Origin: GCA-2683825 sp965662355
Lineage (GTDB): Bacteria > Planctomycetota > UBA1135 > GCA-002686595
Direction: 5' to 3'
DNA length: 64,000 nucleotides
NCBI GenBank assembly: GCA_965662355.1
Contig: CBFIHP010000007.1
Span: forward strand, 62,001-126,000
How positions within the stretch are numbered: position 1 is the stretch's first letter; every line of letters starts with the position of its first letter. Positions 1 through 8,271 of the stretch are shown piece after piece. The notes beneath the pieces were generated by a model. That model searched no databases. It was not told where the DNA came from and saw only the letters and a program-made list of their open reading frames with translations. Both the position numbers and the translations under genes were made by a program.

Positions 1-777
1 CTGAAGCCGAAAGACCGGATCGGGGTCCGACGGATTCCCGATCACGTTCAGCTTCATGTAGTAGTCGCCCTTCGCGCAGCCGCGGTTCGGGTTGCAGCCA
101 CCGTTTGCATCGCCGATGCGAGCGAGGACGATGGTCGCCGCGTAGGCGCTATGACTGAAGTCGTCGGGCGGCACGCCGCAACCCGTGGGGTTGTTGTTGC
201 TACACGAGCAACGGCCATCGCCGCCTAGCCCGCGCGCGGCATGCATGGCCGCCATCATCTTCTGGCCCATGTCCCCCAGCGATGTACGGAAAGCGGCCTC
301 GCAAGCCAACACGACCTCGTCGCCGGTCAAGACGTTGCCCTGGATGGCGTAGATGTAGTCGCCGACTTGCCCCGTGACTCCACTCGCAGCGGCTCCGGCT
401 CCGGGACCTGTGAACGTCACGGGGGCACCCTCGAAATTGACGATGCCGTACTGCCGGGTCCCGTGACCGAAGTCCATATCCGCCAGCTGGGACAGAATAT
501 CGGAGGGCGTCTCTGCCGTGTCACGGAAGCTGAAGTAGATCAACTGACGATTGGTTCCAAAGGCATCGAGCAGCGACTGCGCAGCCGCGGCACCCTCGCC
601 GACGACGATCACGGGCACGCCGACCCGGATGTTGAAGTTCGCGAGGCAGGTCGCCGTGGCGACGGCGACTTCGCGCGTGCGCACGTTCACGCACACGATG
701 GACCAGGTCGCAAAGCTCGGTCCGGCCAGCGCGAGAAGTCCAAGCCAGGCCAAGAAGAAGCGGCGCAGTCGGTTCAT
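1..777 (-). CDS. DUF1028 family secreted protein (3' end cut off by window)
   Basis: The gene reads leftwards from the ATG at 777 and is still open at base 1, so only 259 N-terminal residues are seen. Residues 1-23 form a signal peptide ending S-F-A; the mature protein would begin T-W-S-I-V. The rest matches the DUF1028 family: an 'RQYGIV' segment, an 'AIQGN' segment and a Gly/Asp-rich 'GGDGRCSC' segment. DUF1028 proteins are thought to have an N-terminal-nucleophile hydrolase-like fold, but no reaction is established here. The visible part aligns almost without gaps to the next gene upstream (837-2342), so the two are a tandem duplication separated by 59 bp. They probably share a transcript. 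Substrate unknown; an exported location is inferred from the signal peptide. Confidence 0.85.
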   Translation of the reverse strand, partial: MNRLRRFFLAWLGLLALAGPSFATWSIVCVNVRTREVAVATATCLANFNIRVGVPVIVVGEGAAAAQSLLDAFGTNRQLIYFSFRDTAETPSDILSQLADMDFGHGTRQYGIVNFEGAPVTFTGPGAGAAASGVTGQVGDYIYAIQGNVLTGDEVVLACEAAFRTSLGDMGQKMMAAMHAARGLGGDGRCSCSNNNPTGCGVPPDDFSHSAYAATIVLARIGDANGGCNPNRGCAKGDYYMKLNVIGNPSDPDPVFRLQ

Positions 778-836
778 ACTTATAAGGGTAACGCCTGCTC
801 GCCATCCGCTGCAGGCAGCCCGGGATTGGTGCCTCT

Positions 837-2342
837 TCAGCGCGTAACGAGCACGGAAACCGGCTCCGAGGCCACCGGCCCGGAGGCGCTCAGCACGACC
901 CCTGTCCATTCGAGGCGCGAGCCCAGCATGCTGTTCAGCACCGCTGCCGGCACGTCGAGAGACCCTTCCGCACGTCCATTCGCGTCGAGCAGGAGCGGAG
1001 CTGAGGGATAGAAGGGCGCAATGCCCACATCGATCAGGGACGCGCCCGGAAGGACATTCGCGGCGCGCAGAGCCCCCTCGAATGGATACTGCACACCGAC
1101 GATCGAGAACGGAGCGTCAGGGTGTTCCACAGAGTGCAGGACAAAGGGCAGCGTGCCCGATTCGCTCGCACGCAAACGCGAGACACCGACGATCAGGCCC
1201 TCGGGTCGAACGGATTCGATCTCGAGGAAGGGCAGGATCGTCGCCTCGACCAGATCGGTCGTGGCCTTGATCGCCAAGCGATCTACCCCTGTAGTCAACC
1301 CCGCCGTCAGGGGAATGCGATAGCGACCCTGTCCCTCGTACATCGGATCGCCAACGCTCAGATGAAGCGGCTCGCTGTCGACGCTGGAGACCTCGATCAC
1401 GGAATCACCATGGTCGAGATTGACGCCATCGATGTCCCGCAACTGAATCTTGATGAAGCGCTGGGTCACGCCATCCGCGGGCATCGCGTCGACGGTGTAC
1501 ATCTCGGAGAGGTGTCCGTCGGGGGCGTTGATCTGATTCAGGCGCCAGGCATCGTACTTGGCTTGCAACTCGAAGACGGGATCCGGATCCGTCGTGTCAC
1601 CGATGTAGTTCAGAGTCATGTAGTAGTCGCCCTTGGCGCACCCTGCGTTCTGGTTGCAACCACCGTTGGCATCGCCTTGACGAGCCACTACGACGGTACC
1701 GATGTGCGCCGACTTGAAGGGCGCCGGGGGCGGCACGCCGCACGAAGTTGGCATGGTGCCCGAACAGGAACAGCGACCGTCACCGCCGAGGTCGCGCGCA
1801 GCGTGCATGGCCGCCATCAAACGCTCGCCCATGCCACCGTGCGTGTTGTGGAAAGCATCAGCCGCGGCCGTGACAACTTCGTGCCCCACGAGGATGTTGC
1901 CCTGTACGGCATACAGGAAATCGCCCGACTGCCCGGTGATTCCCGAAGCCGCCGCGTTGGCATTGTTGCCGGTGAAGGTCAGCGGGTCCCCGGTGAAATT
2001 GACGATCCCGTACTGGCGCCCCTGGTGAATCGGATCTTGCTCCGCCAGTCGTGCCAGGATCTCCTGCGGGGTCTCCTCCGTATCGCGGAAGCTGAAGTAG
2101 ATCAGCCTGCGATTGTCACCGAACTGATCACCAACCGACTGCGCCGCCGCCGCGCCCTCGCCGACGAAAATCACGGGCACCAGACGCTTCAGGTTCAGGT
2201 TCGGAATGCAGGTCGCTGTAGCGACCCCCACCTCGCGCGTGCGCACGTTGACGCAGACGATCGACCACGTCGCCTGTGCCGGAATCGACAGGAGCACCAA
2301 CCCGAGGAGAGAGAATGAGAGCCTGCGCAGGGGAGTTTCCAT
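837..2342 (-). CDS. DUF1028 family secreted protein, full length
   Basis: 501 residues from an ATG at 2342. Residues 1-24 form a signal peptide ending A-Q-A, followed directly by T-W-S-I-V, the usual beginning of the DUF1028 domain (about 25-245). Family landmarks include 'GRQYGIVNF', 'YAVQGNILVG' and 'GGDGRCSC'. The remaining 250 residues look beta-rich and are not a domain I recognise; they may be an extracellular adhesion or carbohydrate-binding-like module. The gene is a close paralogue of its downstream neighbour (1-777). The 123 bp between it and the carboxylase operon to the right could hold its own promoter. Enzymatic role is unknown; an Ntn-hydrolase-like activity is a family-level suggestion only. 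Confidence 0.88.
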   Translation of the reverse strand: METPLRRLSFSLLGLVLLSIPAQATWSIVCVNVRTREVGVATATCIPNLNLKRLVPVIFVGEGAAAAQSVGDQFGDNRRLIYFSFRDTEETPQEILARLAEQDPIHQGRQYGIVNFTGDPLTFTGNNANAAASGITGQSGDFLYAVQGNILVGHEVVTAAADAFHNTHGGMGERLMAAMHAARDLGGDGRCSCSGTMPTSCGVPPPAPFKSAHIGTVVVARQGDANGGCNQNAGCAKGDYYMTLNYIGDTTDPDPVFELQAKYDAWRLNQINAPDGHLSEMYTVDAMPADGVTQRFIKIQLRDIDGVNLDHGDSVIEVSSVDSEPLHLSVGDPMYEGQGRYRIPLTAGLTTGVDRLAIKATTDLVEATILPFLEIESVRPEGLIVGVSRLRASESGTLPFVLHSVEHPDAPFSIVGVQYPFEGALRAANVLPGASLIDVGIAPFYPSAPLLLDANGRAEGSLDVPAAVLNSMLGSRLEWTGVVLSASGPVASEPVSVLVTR

Positions 2343-2465
2343 CTCCCCAGCCTAACTCCCGGTCGTCCACGGGAGGTCTCGGGCTCGGGATAACGTTCCT
2401 GACCGAAAGAGCAGGTGCGGAGCCGGGAAGATACGGAACGCCAGGGCCTACCGAAGAGGCGCGGC

Positions 2466-2975
2466 CTACTCCTCGCCCTGGAGGCTGACGAGCTTTTCCC
2501 CGCTCGTCACCGCCTGCCCTTCCTTGACGAAGAGCTTTTTCACGACCCCGTTCGAAGGGGCGCCGATCTCGTTCTGCATCTTCATCGCCTCGAGAATCAA
2601 CAGCGGTTGACCCTCCTCCACCGATTCTCCCACCGAGACCAGGAGCTCGACGACGATGCCGGGCATGACGCTCTTGACGACTCCGCCGGATTGAGCGCGG
2701 CTGCGCTCGGCCTGGTGGGCAGCGCGTTCGCGTTCGTCCTCCAGCTCGACCTCGTGTAGTCGCCCGGCGACCGTCACCAGGACCTCGTTGAATTCCCCTT
2801 CGATGGATACGGCGTAGGACTTCTGCTCGATGAAGAGGCCTACCTGACCAAGGCGATCGACCTCGTCGTAACGCAGATCGATCGGCTGGCCGTCGTAGTG
2901 GACCTCGAGCGAACCCAAGCGCTCCCTCAACTCGACCTCGTGGGAGTCGCCGTTCACGGTGACGTAGTACTTCAT
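2466..2975 (-). CDS. Biotin carboxyl carrier protein of acyl-CoA carboxylase
   Basis: 169 residues. The C-terminal biotinyl domain (about 98-169) carries the canonical 'EAMKM' motif with Lys132 as the biotin-attachment site, and 'VMPGIVV' upstream of it. The N-terminal 90 residues resemble the BT linker region of propionyl/methylcrotonyl-CoA carboxylase alpha chains. I chose the ATG at 2975 because it overlaps the upstream stop codon as ATGA and has GGAG six bases before it; a TTG at 2987 is a weaker alternative. The protein carries CO2 between the biotin carboxylase (2972-4486) and the carboxyltransferase (4489-6051). Here the alpha chain is split into separate carboxylase and carrier genes. 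It is the last gene of the operon. Confidence 0.93.
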   Translation of the reverse strand: MKYYVTVNGDSHEVELRERLGSLEVHYDGQPIDLRYDEVDRLGQVGLFIEQKSYAVSIEGEFNEVLVTVAGRLHEVELEDERERAAHQAERSRAQSGGVVKSVMPGIVVELLVSVGESVEEGQPLLILEAMKMQNEIGAPSNGVVKKLFVKEGQAVTSGEKLVSLQGEE

Positions 2976-4486
2976 CTGGCGCTCCAATCTCCGGACGACT
3001 CCATCCCGCGGGCCAGCCAGGCTTCGCGTTCCCCGCCGGCGGCGAGAGCACGACGCCGGGCTTCTTTCCAGCGGTGCACGGTGGCCGCGATGGCGGCGGC
3101 ACGCACGGTCTCGGCGTCCTTGCTCAGAAGCGAGACCGATTCGATGAGCGAGGTGTCGAAGTGGCCGCTCTGGAAGCGCTCGTCCTCGAGCACGGCCAGG
3201 GCTGCGGGAGCGCCGGTGCGCACGCCACCGATGTTCATCTCGGAAAGCGCGCGGCGCATGCGTGCGATAGCCGCATCGCGGTCGGGGCCCCAGACGATGA
3301 TCTTGGCCAGCATCGGGTCGTAGTTCAGGCCGACCTCCATGCCGCGAAAGAGCCCCGAATCGATGCGTACCCAGGGCCCACCCGGGAAGCGCAGGTTCTG
3401 GATGGTTCCCGTCGAGGGCACGAAACCGCGGGTGGGGTCCTCGGCGTTGATGCGTACCTCCAGCGCGTGCCCACGGAAGCTGACCGCGGACTGGTCGTAG
3501 CCGAGCGTCTCCCCCGCTGCCACGCGGATCTGCTCGCGCACGAGGTCGACGCCAGTCGTCAACTCGGTCACGGGGTGCTCGACCTGCAGGCGCGTGTTCA
3601 TCTCGAGGAAGAAGAACTCCGGCTTGTCCCCCGCATCGGTATAGAGAAACTCGACCGTTCCAGCACCGACGTAGTCGACCGAGGCCGCGGAGCTGAGAGC
3701 GGTCGCTCCCATCTCGTCGCGCAGGGCCTCATCGACGACGGGCGAGGGCGTCTCCTCGATCAGCTTCTGGTGACGCCTCTGTACCGTGCAATCGCGTTCA
3801 CCAAAGTGCACTCCGTTGCCGTGCGCATCGAAGAGAACCTGCACCTCGATGTGCCGCGGCCGCAGCACGTAGCGCTCGATATAGAGCCGGCCATCGCCAA
3901 AGGCACTCTGGGCTTCACCGGCGGCCGTGCGGAAGGCACTCTCGATCTCGGAGGGCTCGTGAACGATACGGATGCCCTTGCCTCCCCCACCTGCGGCGGC
4001 CTTGATCGCGACGGGATAGCCGATGCCCGCGGCTGCTTCGGCCGCCGCATCGGCATCGGCCACGGGATCCGTGAGCCCCGGCACCAAAGGCACTCCGGCT
4101 TCCAGCATACGCCGGCGCGAGATTATCTTGTCCCCCATGGCCTCGATCGCGGACGGCGGTGGACCAATCCACGTCAGGCCCGCCTCCGCCACCGCCTCCG
4201 CAAAGCGTGCGTTCTCCGCAAGGAACCCGTACCCCGGATGGATCGCCTCCGCACCGCTGTCTTTCGCGGCGGCGAGGATCTTCTCGATGTCCAGGTAGGA
4301 CTCGGCAGGCAGCGAACCTCCCAGCGGCACGGCGCAATCTGCGAGACGAGCATGCAACGCGTTGCGATCGAAGTCGGAGTAGACGGCCACGCTCTCGATG
4401 CCCATCTCACGCAAGGTACGCATGATTCGCAGCGCGATCTCGCCCCGGTTGGCAATCAGGACCCGTTTGAACTGTTCTCCAGGCAT
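2972..4486 (-). CDS. Biotin carboxylase subunit of acyl-CoA (probably propionyl-CoA) carboxylase
   Basis: 504 residues, the usual length for a stand-alone biotin carboxylase subunit. It begins with the N-terminal signature 'KRVLIANRGEIALRI'. The ATP-grasp glycine loop (GGGGKG, 166-171) and the 'EMNTRLQVEHPVTE' active-site signature are present. It performs ATP-dependent carboxylation of the carrier's biotin with bicarbonate. The ATG at 4486 fits the start of the conserved fold and leaves only a 2-bp gap after the carboxyltransferase stop; the reading frame stays open further upstream, but that part overlaps the neighbour. Substrate is set by the partner carboxyltransferase. The neighbouring methylmalonyl-CoA genes point to propionyl-CoA. 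Confidence 0.95.
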   Translation of the reverse strand: MPGEQFKRVLIANRGEIALRIMRTLREMGIESVAVYSDFDRNALHARLADCAVPLGGSLPAESYLDIEKILAAAKDSGAEAIHPGYGFLAENARFAEAVAEAGLTWIGPPPSAIEAMGDKIISRRRMLEAGVPLVPGLTDPVADADAAAEAAAGIGYPVAIKAAAGGGGKGIRIVHEPSEIESAFRTAAGEAQSAFGDGRLYIERYVLRPRHIEVQVLFDAHGNGVHFGERDCTVQRRHQKLIEETPSPVVDEALRDEMGATALSSAASVDYVGAGTVEFLYTDAGDKPEFFFLEMNTRLQVEHPVTELTTGVDLVREQIRVAAGETLGYDQSAVSFRGHALEVRINAEDPTRGFVPSTGTIQNLRFPGGPWVRIDSGLFRGMEVGLNYDPMLAKIIVWGPDRDAAIARMRRALSEMNIGGVRTGAPAALAVLEDERFQSGHFDTSLIESVSLLSKDAETVRAAAIAATVHRWKEARRRALAAGGEREAWLARGMESSGDWSAR

Positions 4487-4488
4487 CT

Positions 4489-6051
4489 CTAGAGCGGAAT
4501 ATTGCCGTGCTTGCGCTTGGGACGATTCTCGACCTTTGTGCGAAACAGCTCCAGCGAGCGAATCAATGTCGGACGCGTGGAGCGCGCTTCGATGACGTCG
4601 TCGATGAAGCCGCGTTGCGCGGCCATGTAGGGATTGTTGAAGGTCTCTTCGTACTCCTCGGTACGCTTCGCTTCCATCGCGGCAGGGTCGTCGGCGCCCT
4701 GGATCTCGCGGCGGTGAATGATGCGCGCAGCACCGGCGGCTCCCATCACAGCGATCTGTGCGTTGGGCCAGGCGAAATTGATGTCGGCACGGATGTGCTT
4801 CGAGGCCATGACATCGTAGGCCCCGCCGTAGGCCTTGCGCGTGATGACGGTCAACTTCGGCACGGTCGCCTCGCAATACGAGTAGAGCAGCTTTGCGCCG
4901 TGCAGAATGATCCCTCCGTATTCCTGTTCGGTTCCCGGTAAGAAACCGGGCACGTCCTCGAAGGTAACCAGCGGGATGTTGAAGGCGTCGCAGAAGCGAA
5001 TAAAGCGCGCGCCCTTGCGCGAGGCTTCGATGTCCAGGCACCCTGCGAGAACCGCCGGCTGGTTGCCGACGATACCGACGACGTATCCACCGAGGCGTGC
5101 GAAGCCGACCAGGATGTTCTTCGCGTATTCAGCGTGTACCTCGAGGAACGAGCCCTCGTCCATGACGCGCGTGATGACCTCGATCATGTCGTAGGGCTTC
5201 GCCGGATCCTCCGGCACGATGCTGTCGAGCTCCTCGTCCATGCGATCGCGTGGATCGTCCGTCGGACAGAAGGGCGGCTCCTCCGCGTTGTTCAAGGGCA
5301 GATAGCCGATCAGTTTGCGCAAGAGCGCCATGCAAGCTCGGTCGTCGGGGCTCGTGAACGAGGCAACCCCGGAGCGTGCCGAGTGCACCTCGGCCCCGCC
5401 CAGTTCATCGGAGGTTACGACCTCGTGGGTAACGGTCTTCACCACGTCCGGACCGGTGATGTGCATGTACGAGGTGTTCTCGACCATGCAGATGAAGTCG
5501 GTGATCGCGGGGCTGTACACCGCTCCACCGGCACACGGCCCGAGGATGGCCGAGATCTGGGGGATGACTCCCGAGGCCTGGGTGTTGCGCCAGAAGATCT
5601 CCGCATAGCCGCCGAGACTCTTCACGCCCTCCTGGATACGCGCGCCACCCGAGTCGTTCAGCCCGATCAACGGCACGCCGACCTTCATGGCCATGTCCAT
5701 GACCTTGCAGATCTTCTCGGCGTGGGTTTCCGACAGCGAGCCGCCGAAGACCGTGAAGTCTTGGCTGTAGAGATACACCGGCCGTCCGTCGATCAGGGCA
5801 TGTCCGGTGACGACGCCGTCGCCGAGGATCCGTTGATCCTCCATGCCAAAGTCCCAGCAACGGTGCGTCACGAAGCGATCGATCTCGACGAACGAGCCTT
5901 CGTCGACGAAGAGATCGACGCGTTCGCGCGCGGTCAGCTTGCCCTTCTTGTGTTGGGCCTCGATGCGCTCTGCGCCACCGCCGACCAGCGAAGCCTCGCG
6001 CATGCGCTCCAGGCGTTCGAGGGGCGTTTCCGTCATGCTTTGTTTCGGCAT
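4489..6051 (-). CDS. pccB: Propionyl-CoA carboxylase-type carboxyltransferase (beta) subunit
   Basis: 520 residues, the typical PccB length, with both crotonase-like halves of a carboxyltransferase. Visible landmarks are 'GGARIQEGV', 'IPQISAILGPCAGGAVYSP' and 'RKAYGGAYDVM'. The Asp in 'GGAYDVM' is at the position known from Streptomyces PccB/AccB to favour propionyl-CoA over acetyl-CoA. It transfers the carboxyl group from carboxybiotin to propionyl-CoA, giving (S)-methylmalonyl-CoA. It sits 2 bp downstream of the epimerase gene, and the mutase is first in the operon, so the products form a continuous route to succinyl-CoA. Substrate preference is inferred from that residue and the context. 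Confidence 0.93.
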   Translation of the reverse strand: MPKQSMTETPLERLERMREASLVGGGAERIEAQHKKGKLTARERVDLFVDEGSFVEIDRFVTHRCWDFGMEDQRILGDGVVTGHALIDGRPVYLYSQDFTVFGGSLSETHAEKICKVMDMAMKVGVPLIGLNDSGGARIQEGVKSLGGYAEIFWRNTQASGVIPQISAILGPCAGGAVYSPAITDFICMVENTSYMHITGPDVVKTVTHEVVTSDELGGAEVHSARSGVASFTSPDDRACMALLRKLIGYLPLNNAEEPPFCPTDDPRDRMDEELDSIVPEDPAKPYDMIEVITRVMDEGSFLEVHAEYAKNILVGFARLGGYVVGIVGNQPAVLAGCLDIEASRKGARFIRFCDAFNIPLVTFEDVPGFLPGTEQEYGGIILHGAKLLYSYCEATVPKLTVITRKAYGGAYDVMASKHIRADINFAWPNAQIAVMGAAGAARIIHRREIQGADDPAAMEAKRTEEYEETFNNPYMAAQRGFIDDVIEARSTRPTLIRSLELFRTKVENRPKRKHGNIPL

Positions 6052-6053
6052 GC

Positions 6054-6497
6054 TCAGTCTCGGTCGGGTTCAGGTTCGTTGCCGGGTTCTTGAACGAGCT
6101 CGGTCAGGACCCCACCGGTCGCCTTCGGATGTACGAAGGCAATGCGTGTACCGTGGGCTCCGGGGCGGGGGGCTTCGTCGATCAGGAGCACGCCCTCCGC
6201 GCGAAGGCGCGTCAGGGTCTTTTCGAGATCGTCGACGTCGTAGGCCAGATGATGCAGACCCCCGCCGCGCTTGGCGAGAAACTTCGATACGGGCGAATCA
6301 TCCGTCGCCGGTTCGACCAGCTCGATTCGTTGTGATCCCGCGCTCATAACCAGCACGTTGACCTTCTGATCCGCGACGTATTCCACCTCGCCCGCAGTCA
6401 GCCCGAGAGCTTCGTAGGACGCGCGAGCCTCCGCGATCTTCTCGACGACGATGGCGACGTGGTTCAGGCCGCGAACGAGCCCCTCGAGTTCCTGCAT
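6054..6497 (-). CDS. mce: Methylmalonyl-CoA epimerase
   Basis: 147 residues, the normal size for this small VOC-superfamily metalloenzyme. It has the paired beta-alpha-beta-beta-beta modules and the expected metal-ligand segments: His in 'LNHVAIVV', His in 'GGLHHLAY', and Glu near the C-terminus in 'VLTELVQ'. It interconverts (S)- and (R)-methylmalonyl-CoA, bridging the carboxylase and the mutase. The ATG at 6497 lies 3 bp after the mutase stop, and the carboxyltransferase starts 2 bp beyond its own stop. This indicates tight translational coupling. Confidence 0.94.
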   Translation of the reverse strand: MQELEGLVRGLNHVAIVVEKIAEARASYEALGLTAGEVEYVADQKVNVLVMSAGSQRIELVEPATDDSPVSKFLAKRGGGLHHLAYDVDDLEKTLTRLRAEGVLLIDEAPRPGAHGTRIAFVHPKATGGVLTELVQEPGNEPEPDRD

Positions 6498-6500
6498 GGC

Positions 6501-8159
6501 TCAGAGTACCTCGGGCGGATGGTAGTGGCCGAAGACCTCCCCGAGGACCTCGCAGATCTCGCCGACGGTCGCGTAGGCCTCGACGGCTTCGAGAATGCTC
6601 GGCATCACGTTGGCAGATCCCTTCGCGGCCAGGCCGATCGCAGCAAGGGTCGCGGTCACGCGCTTGGAGTCCCGCTCTCGACGTACTCGCGCGAGCTCGG
6701 CCAGGACTTCGTCCTTGGCGCTGGCATCGGGCCGGAAGAGCTCGGGGTCTCCCTCTTCGATCTGATAGCTATTCACGCCGACAACCGTGCGCTCACCGGA
6801 TTCTACATCGCGTTGCCACTGGAGTGCCGCGTGATGAATTTCACGCTGCATGAATCCGGCTTCGATGGCTGCAACGGCACCGCCCAGATCGTCAACCTTG
6901 TTGATCAACGCCTGCGTGTCGGCTTCCAGGACGTCGGTCAGCTCTTCGATCAATGGCGCGCCGCCCAGGGGATCGATCACGTCCGCGACTCCGGATTCCT
7001 CCGCCAGCACCTGTTGGGTGCGCAGAGCGAGTCGCGCGGAAGCCTCGCTGGGCAGCGAAAGCGCTTCGTCGCGCGAATTCGTGTGCAAGGACTGGGTTCC
7101 GCCGAGAATGGCTGCGAGCGCCTGAATCGTTACGCGCACGACGTTCGTATCGGGTTGTTGCGACGTCAACATCGAACCCGCGGTCTGCGTGTGAAAACGC
7201 AGCATCCAGCTCTTCGGGTTCTTGGCCCCGAACTCCTCGCGCATGATGCGTGCCCACATGCGGCGGGCCGCGCGGAACTTCGCAACCTCCTCGAACAGAT
7301 TGTTGTGAGCATTGAAGAAGAACGAGAGTCGTTGCGCGAACGCATCGACCTCGAGCCCGGCATCGATCGCCGCTCGTACGTACGCGCGCGCATTCGACAA
7401 GGTGAAGGCCAGCTCTTGCACCGCGGTCGAGCCCGCTTCGCGAATGTGATACCCAGATATGGAGATCGTGTTCCAGCGCGGTGCGTATTCCGAACAGAAG
7501 GCCATCAGGTCGGTAGTCAGACGTAGCGAGGCGCGCTCGGGGAAGCGATAGTTCCCGCGCGCAACGTACTCCTTCAAGATATCGTTCTGCACGGTCCCAC
7601 GGATGTGATCGGGATCGACGCCTTGCTTGCGCGCCAGGGCCACGTACATGCAGAGCAAGATAGGTGCCGTGGCGTTGATCGTCATCGACGTCGAAACGTC
7701 GCCGAGGGGAATGCCCTCGAAGAGCTGCTCGACGTCGGCCAGACTGTTGATCGGCACGCCCACCTTGCCCACCTCGGGTTCGGCCAGGGGGTGGTCGGAG
7801 TCGTACCCGATCTGGGTAGGCAAGTCGAAGGCCGTCGAAAGCCCGGTCTGCCCGCTATCGAGCAGCATGCGGAAGCGCTGGTTCGTCTCCCGGGCACTCG
7901 CGAAGCCCGCGTACTGGCGCATGGTCCAGAAGCGGCCCCGATACATCGTCGGTCGAATGCCACGCGTGTAAGGATAGGTACCGGGATCCCCGCCGTCCGA
8001 GGTCGCGCCATAGAGGGGCTTCAAACGCAGTCCCGAAGGCGTCTCGAAGACGGGACGCCGCTCCGGCTGGCGAGCGACCGCCGGCTGGTGGACGGTTTTC
8101 TCCCACACGGAGGGTTCCGAAGCGGCGGATTGGGGTCGAATGGAAGGGCCCGACGGCAT
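6501..8159 (-). CDS. Methylmalonyl-CoA mutase, large (substrate-binding) subunit
   Basis: 552 residues covering only the TIM-barrel catalytic half. The C-terminal cobalamin-binding domain of about 130 residues is absent, so a separate B12-binding small subunit must be encoded elsewhere. Typical segments are 'MRQYAGFASARETN', 'GLSTAFDLPTQIGYDSD', 'VQNDILKEY' and 'LHTNSRDEAL'. Tyr83 (RQYAGF) and Arg201 (VARGNY) match the pair that marks methylmalonyl-CoA mutase, rather than the Phe/Gln pair of isobutyryl-CoA mutase. It rearranges (R)-methylmalonyl-CoA to succinyl-CoA. As the first gene of the minus-strand operon it diverges from the gene at 8272; no B12 riboswitch features are apparent in the 112-bp divergent gap. 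Confidence 0.94.
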   Translation of the reverse strand: MPSGPSIRPQSAASEPSVWEKTVHQPAVARQPERRPVFETPSGLRLKPLYGATSDGGDPGTYPYTRGIRPTMYRGRFWTMRQYAGFASARETNQRFRMLLDSGQTGLSTAFDLPTQIGYDSDHPLAEPEVGKVGVPINSLADVEQLFEGIPLGDVSTSMTINATAPILLCMYVALARKQGVDPDHIRGTVQNDILKEYVARGNYRFPERASLRLTTDLMAFCSEYAPRWNTISISGYHIREAGSTAVQELAFTLSNARAYVRAAIDAGLEVDAFAQRLSFFFNAHNNLFEEVAKFRAARRMWARIMREEFGAKNPKSWMLRFHTQTAGSMLTSQQPDTNVVRVTIQALAAILGGTQSLHTNSRDEALSLPSEASARLALRTQQVLAEESGVADVIDPLGGAPLIEELTDVLEADTQALINKVDDLGGAVAAIEAGFMQREIHHAALQWQRDVESGERTVVGVNSYQIEEGDPELFRPDASAKDEVLAELARVRRERDSKRVTATLAAIGLAAKGSANVMPSILEAVEAYATVGEICEVLGEVFGHYHPPEVL

Positions 8160-8271
8160 AGGGCGCGGATTCTACGATGAACGCCCGTACCGGCTACGCT
8201 GGAAGAAAGCGAATAGCACCGATACGGTCCCGTATCACCCCCACTTCGCACCCCTGGAGTCCCGGATCACC

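Noticed and set aside
1122..2318. 398-codon open frame on the plus strand opposite the DUF1028 gene
   Set aside because: It mirrors a well-supported gene on the other strand; its predicted protein has no recognisable motifs and is only kept open by the high GC content.
8160..8271. Cobalamin riboswitch before the methylmalonyl-CoA mutase gene
   Set aside because: The divergent gap of 112 bp is too short for the B12 aptamer and shows no B12-box.
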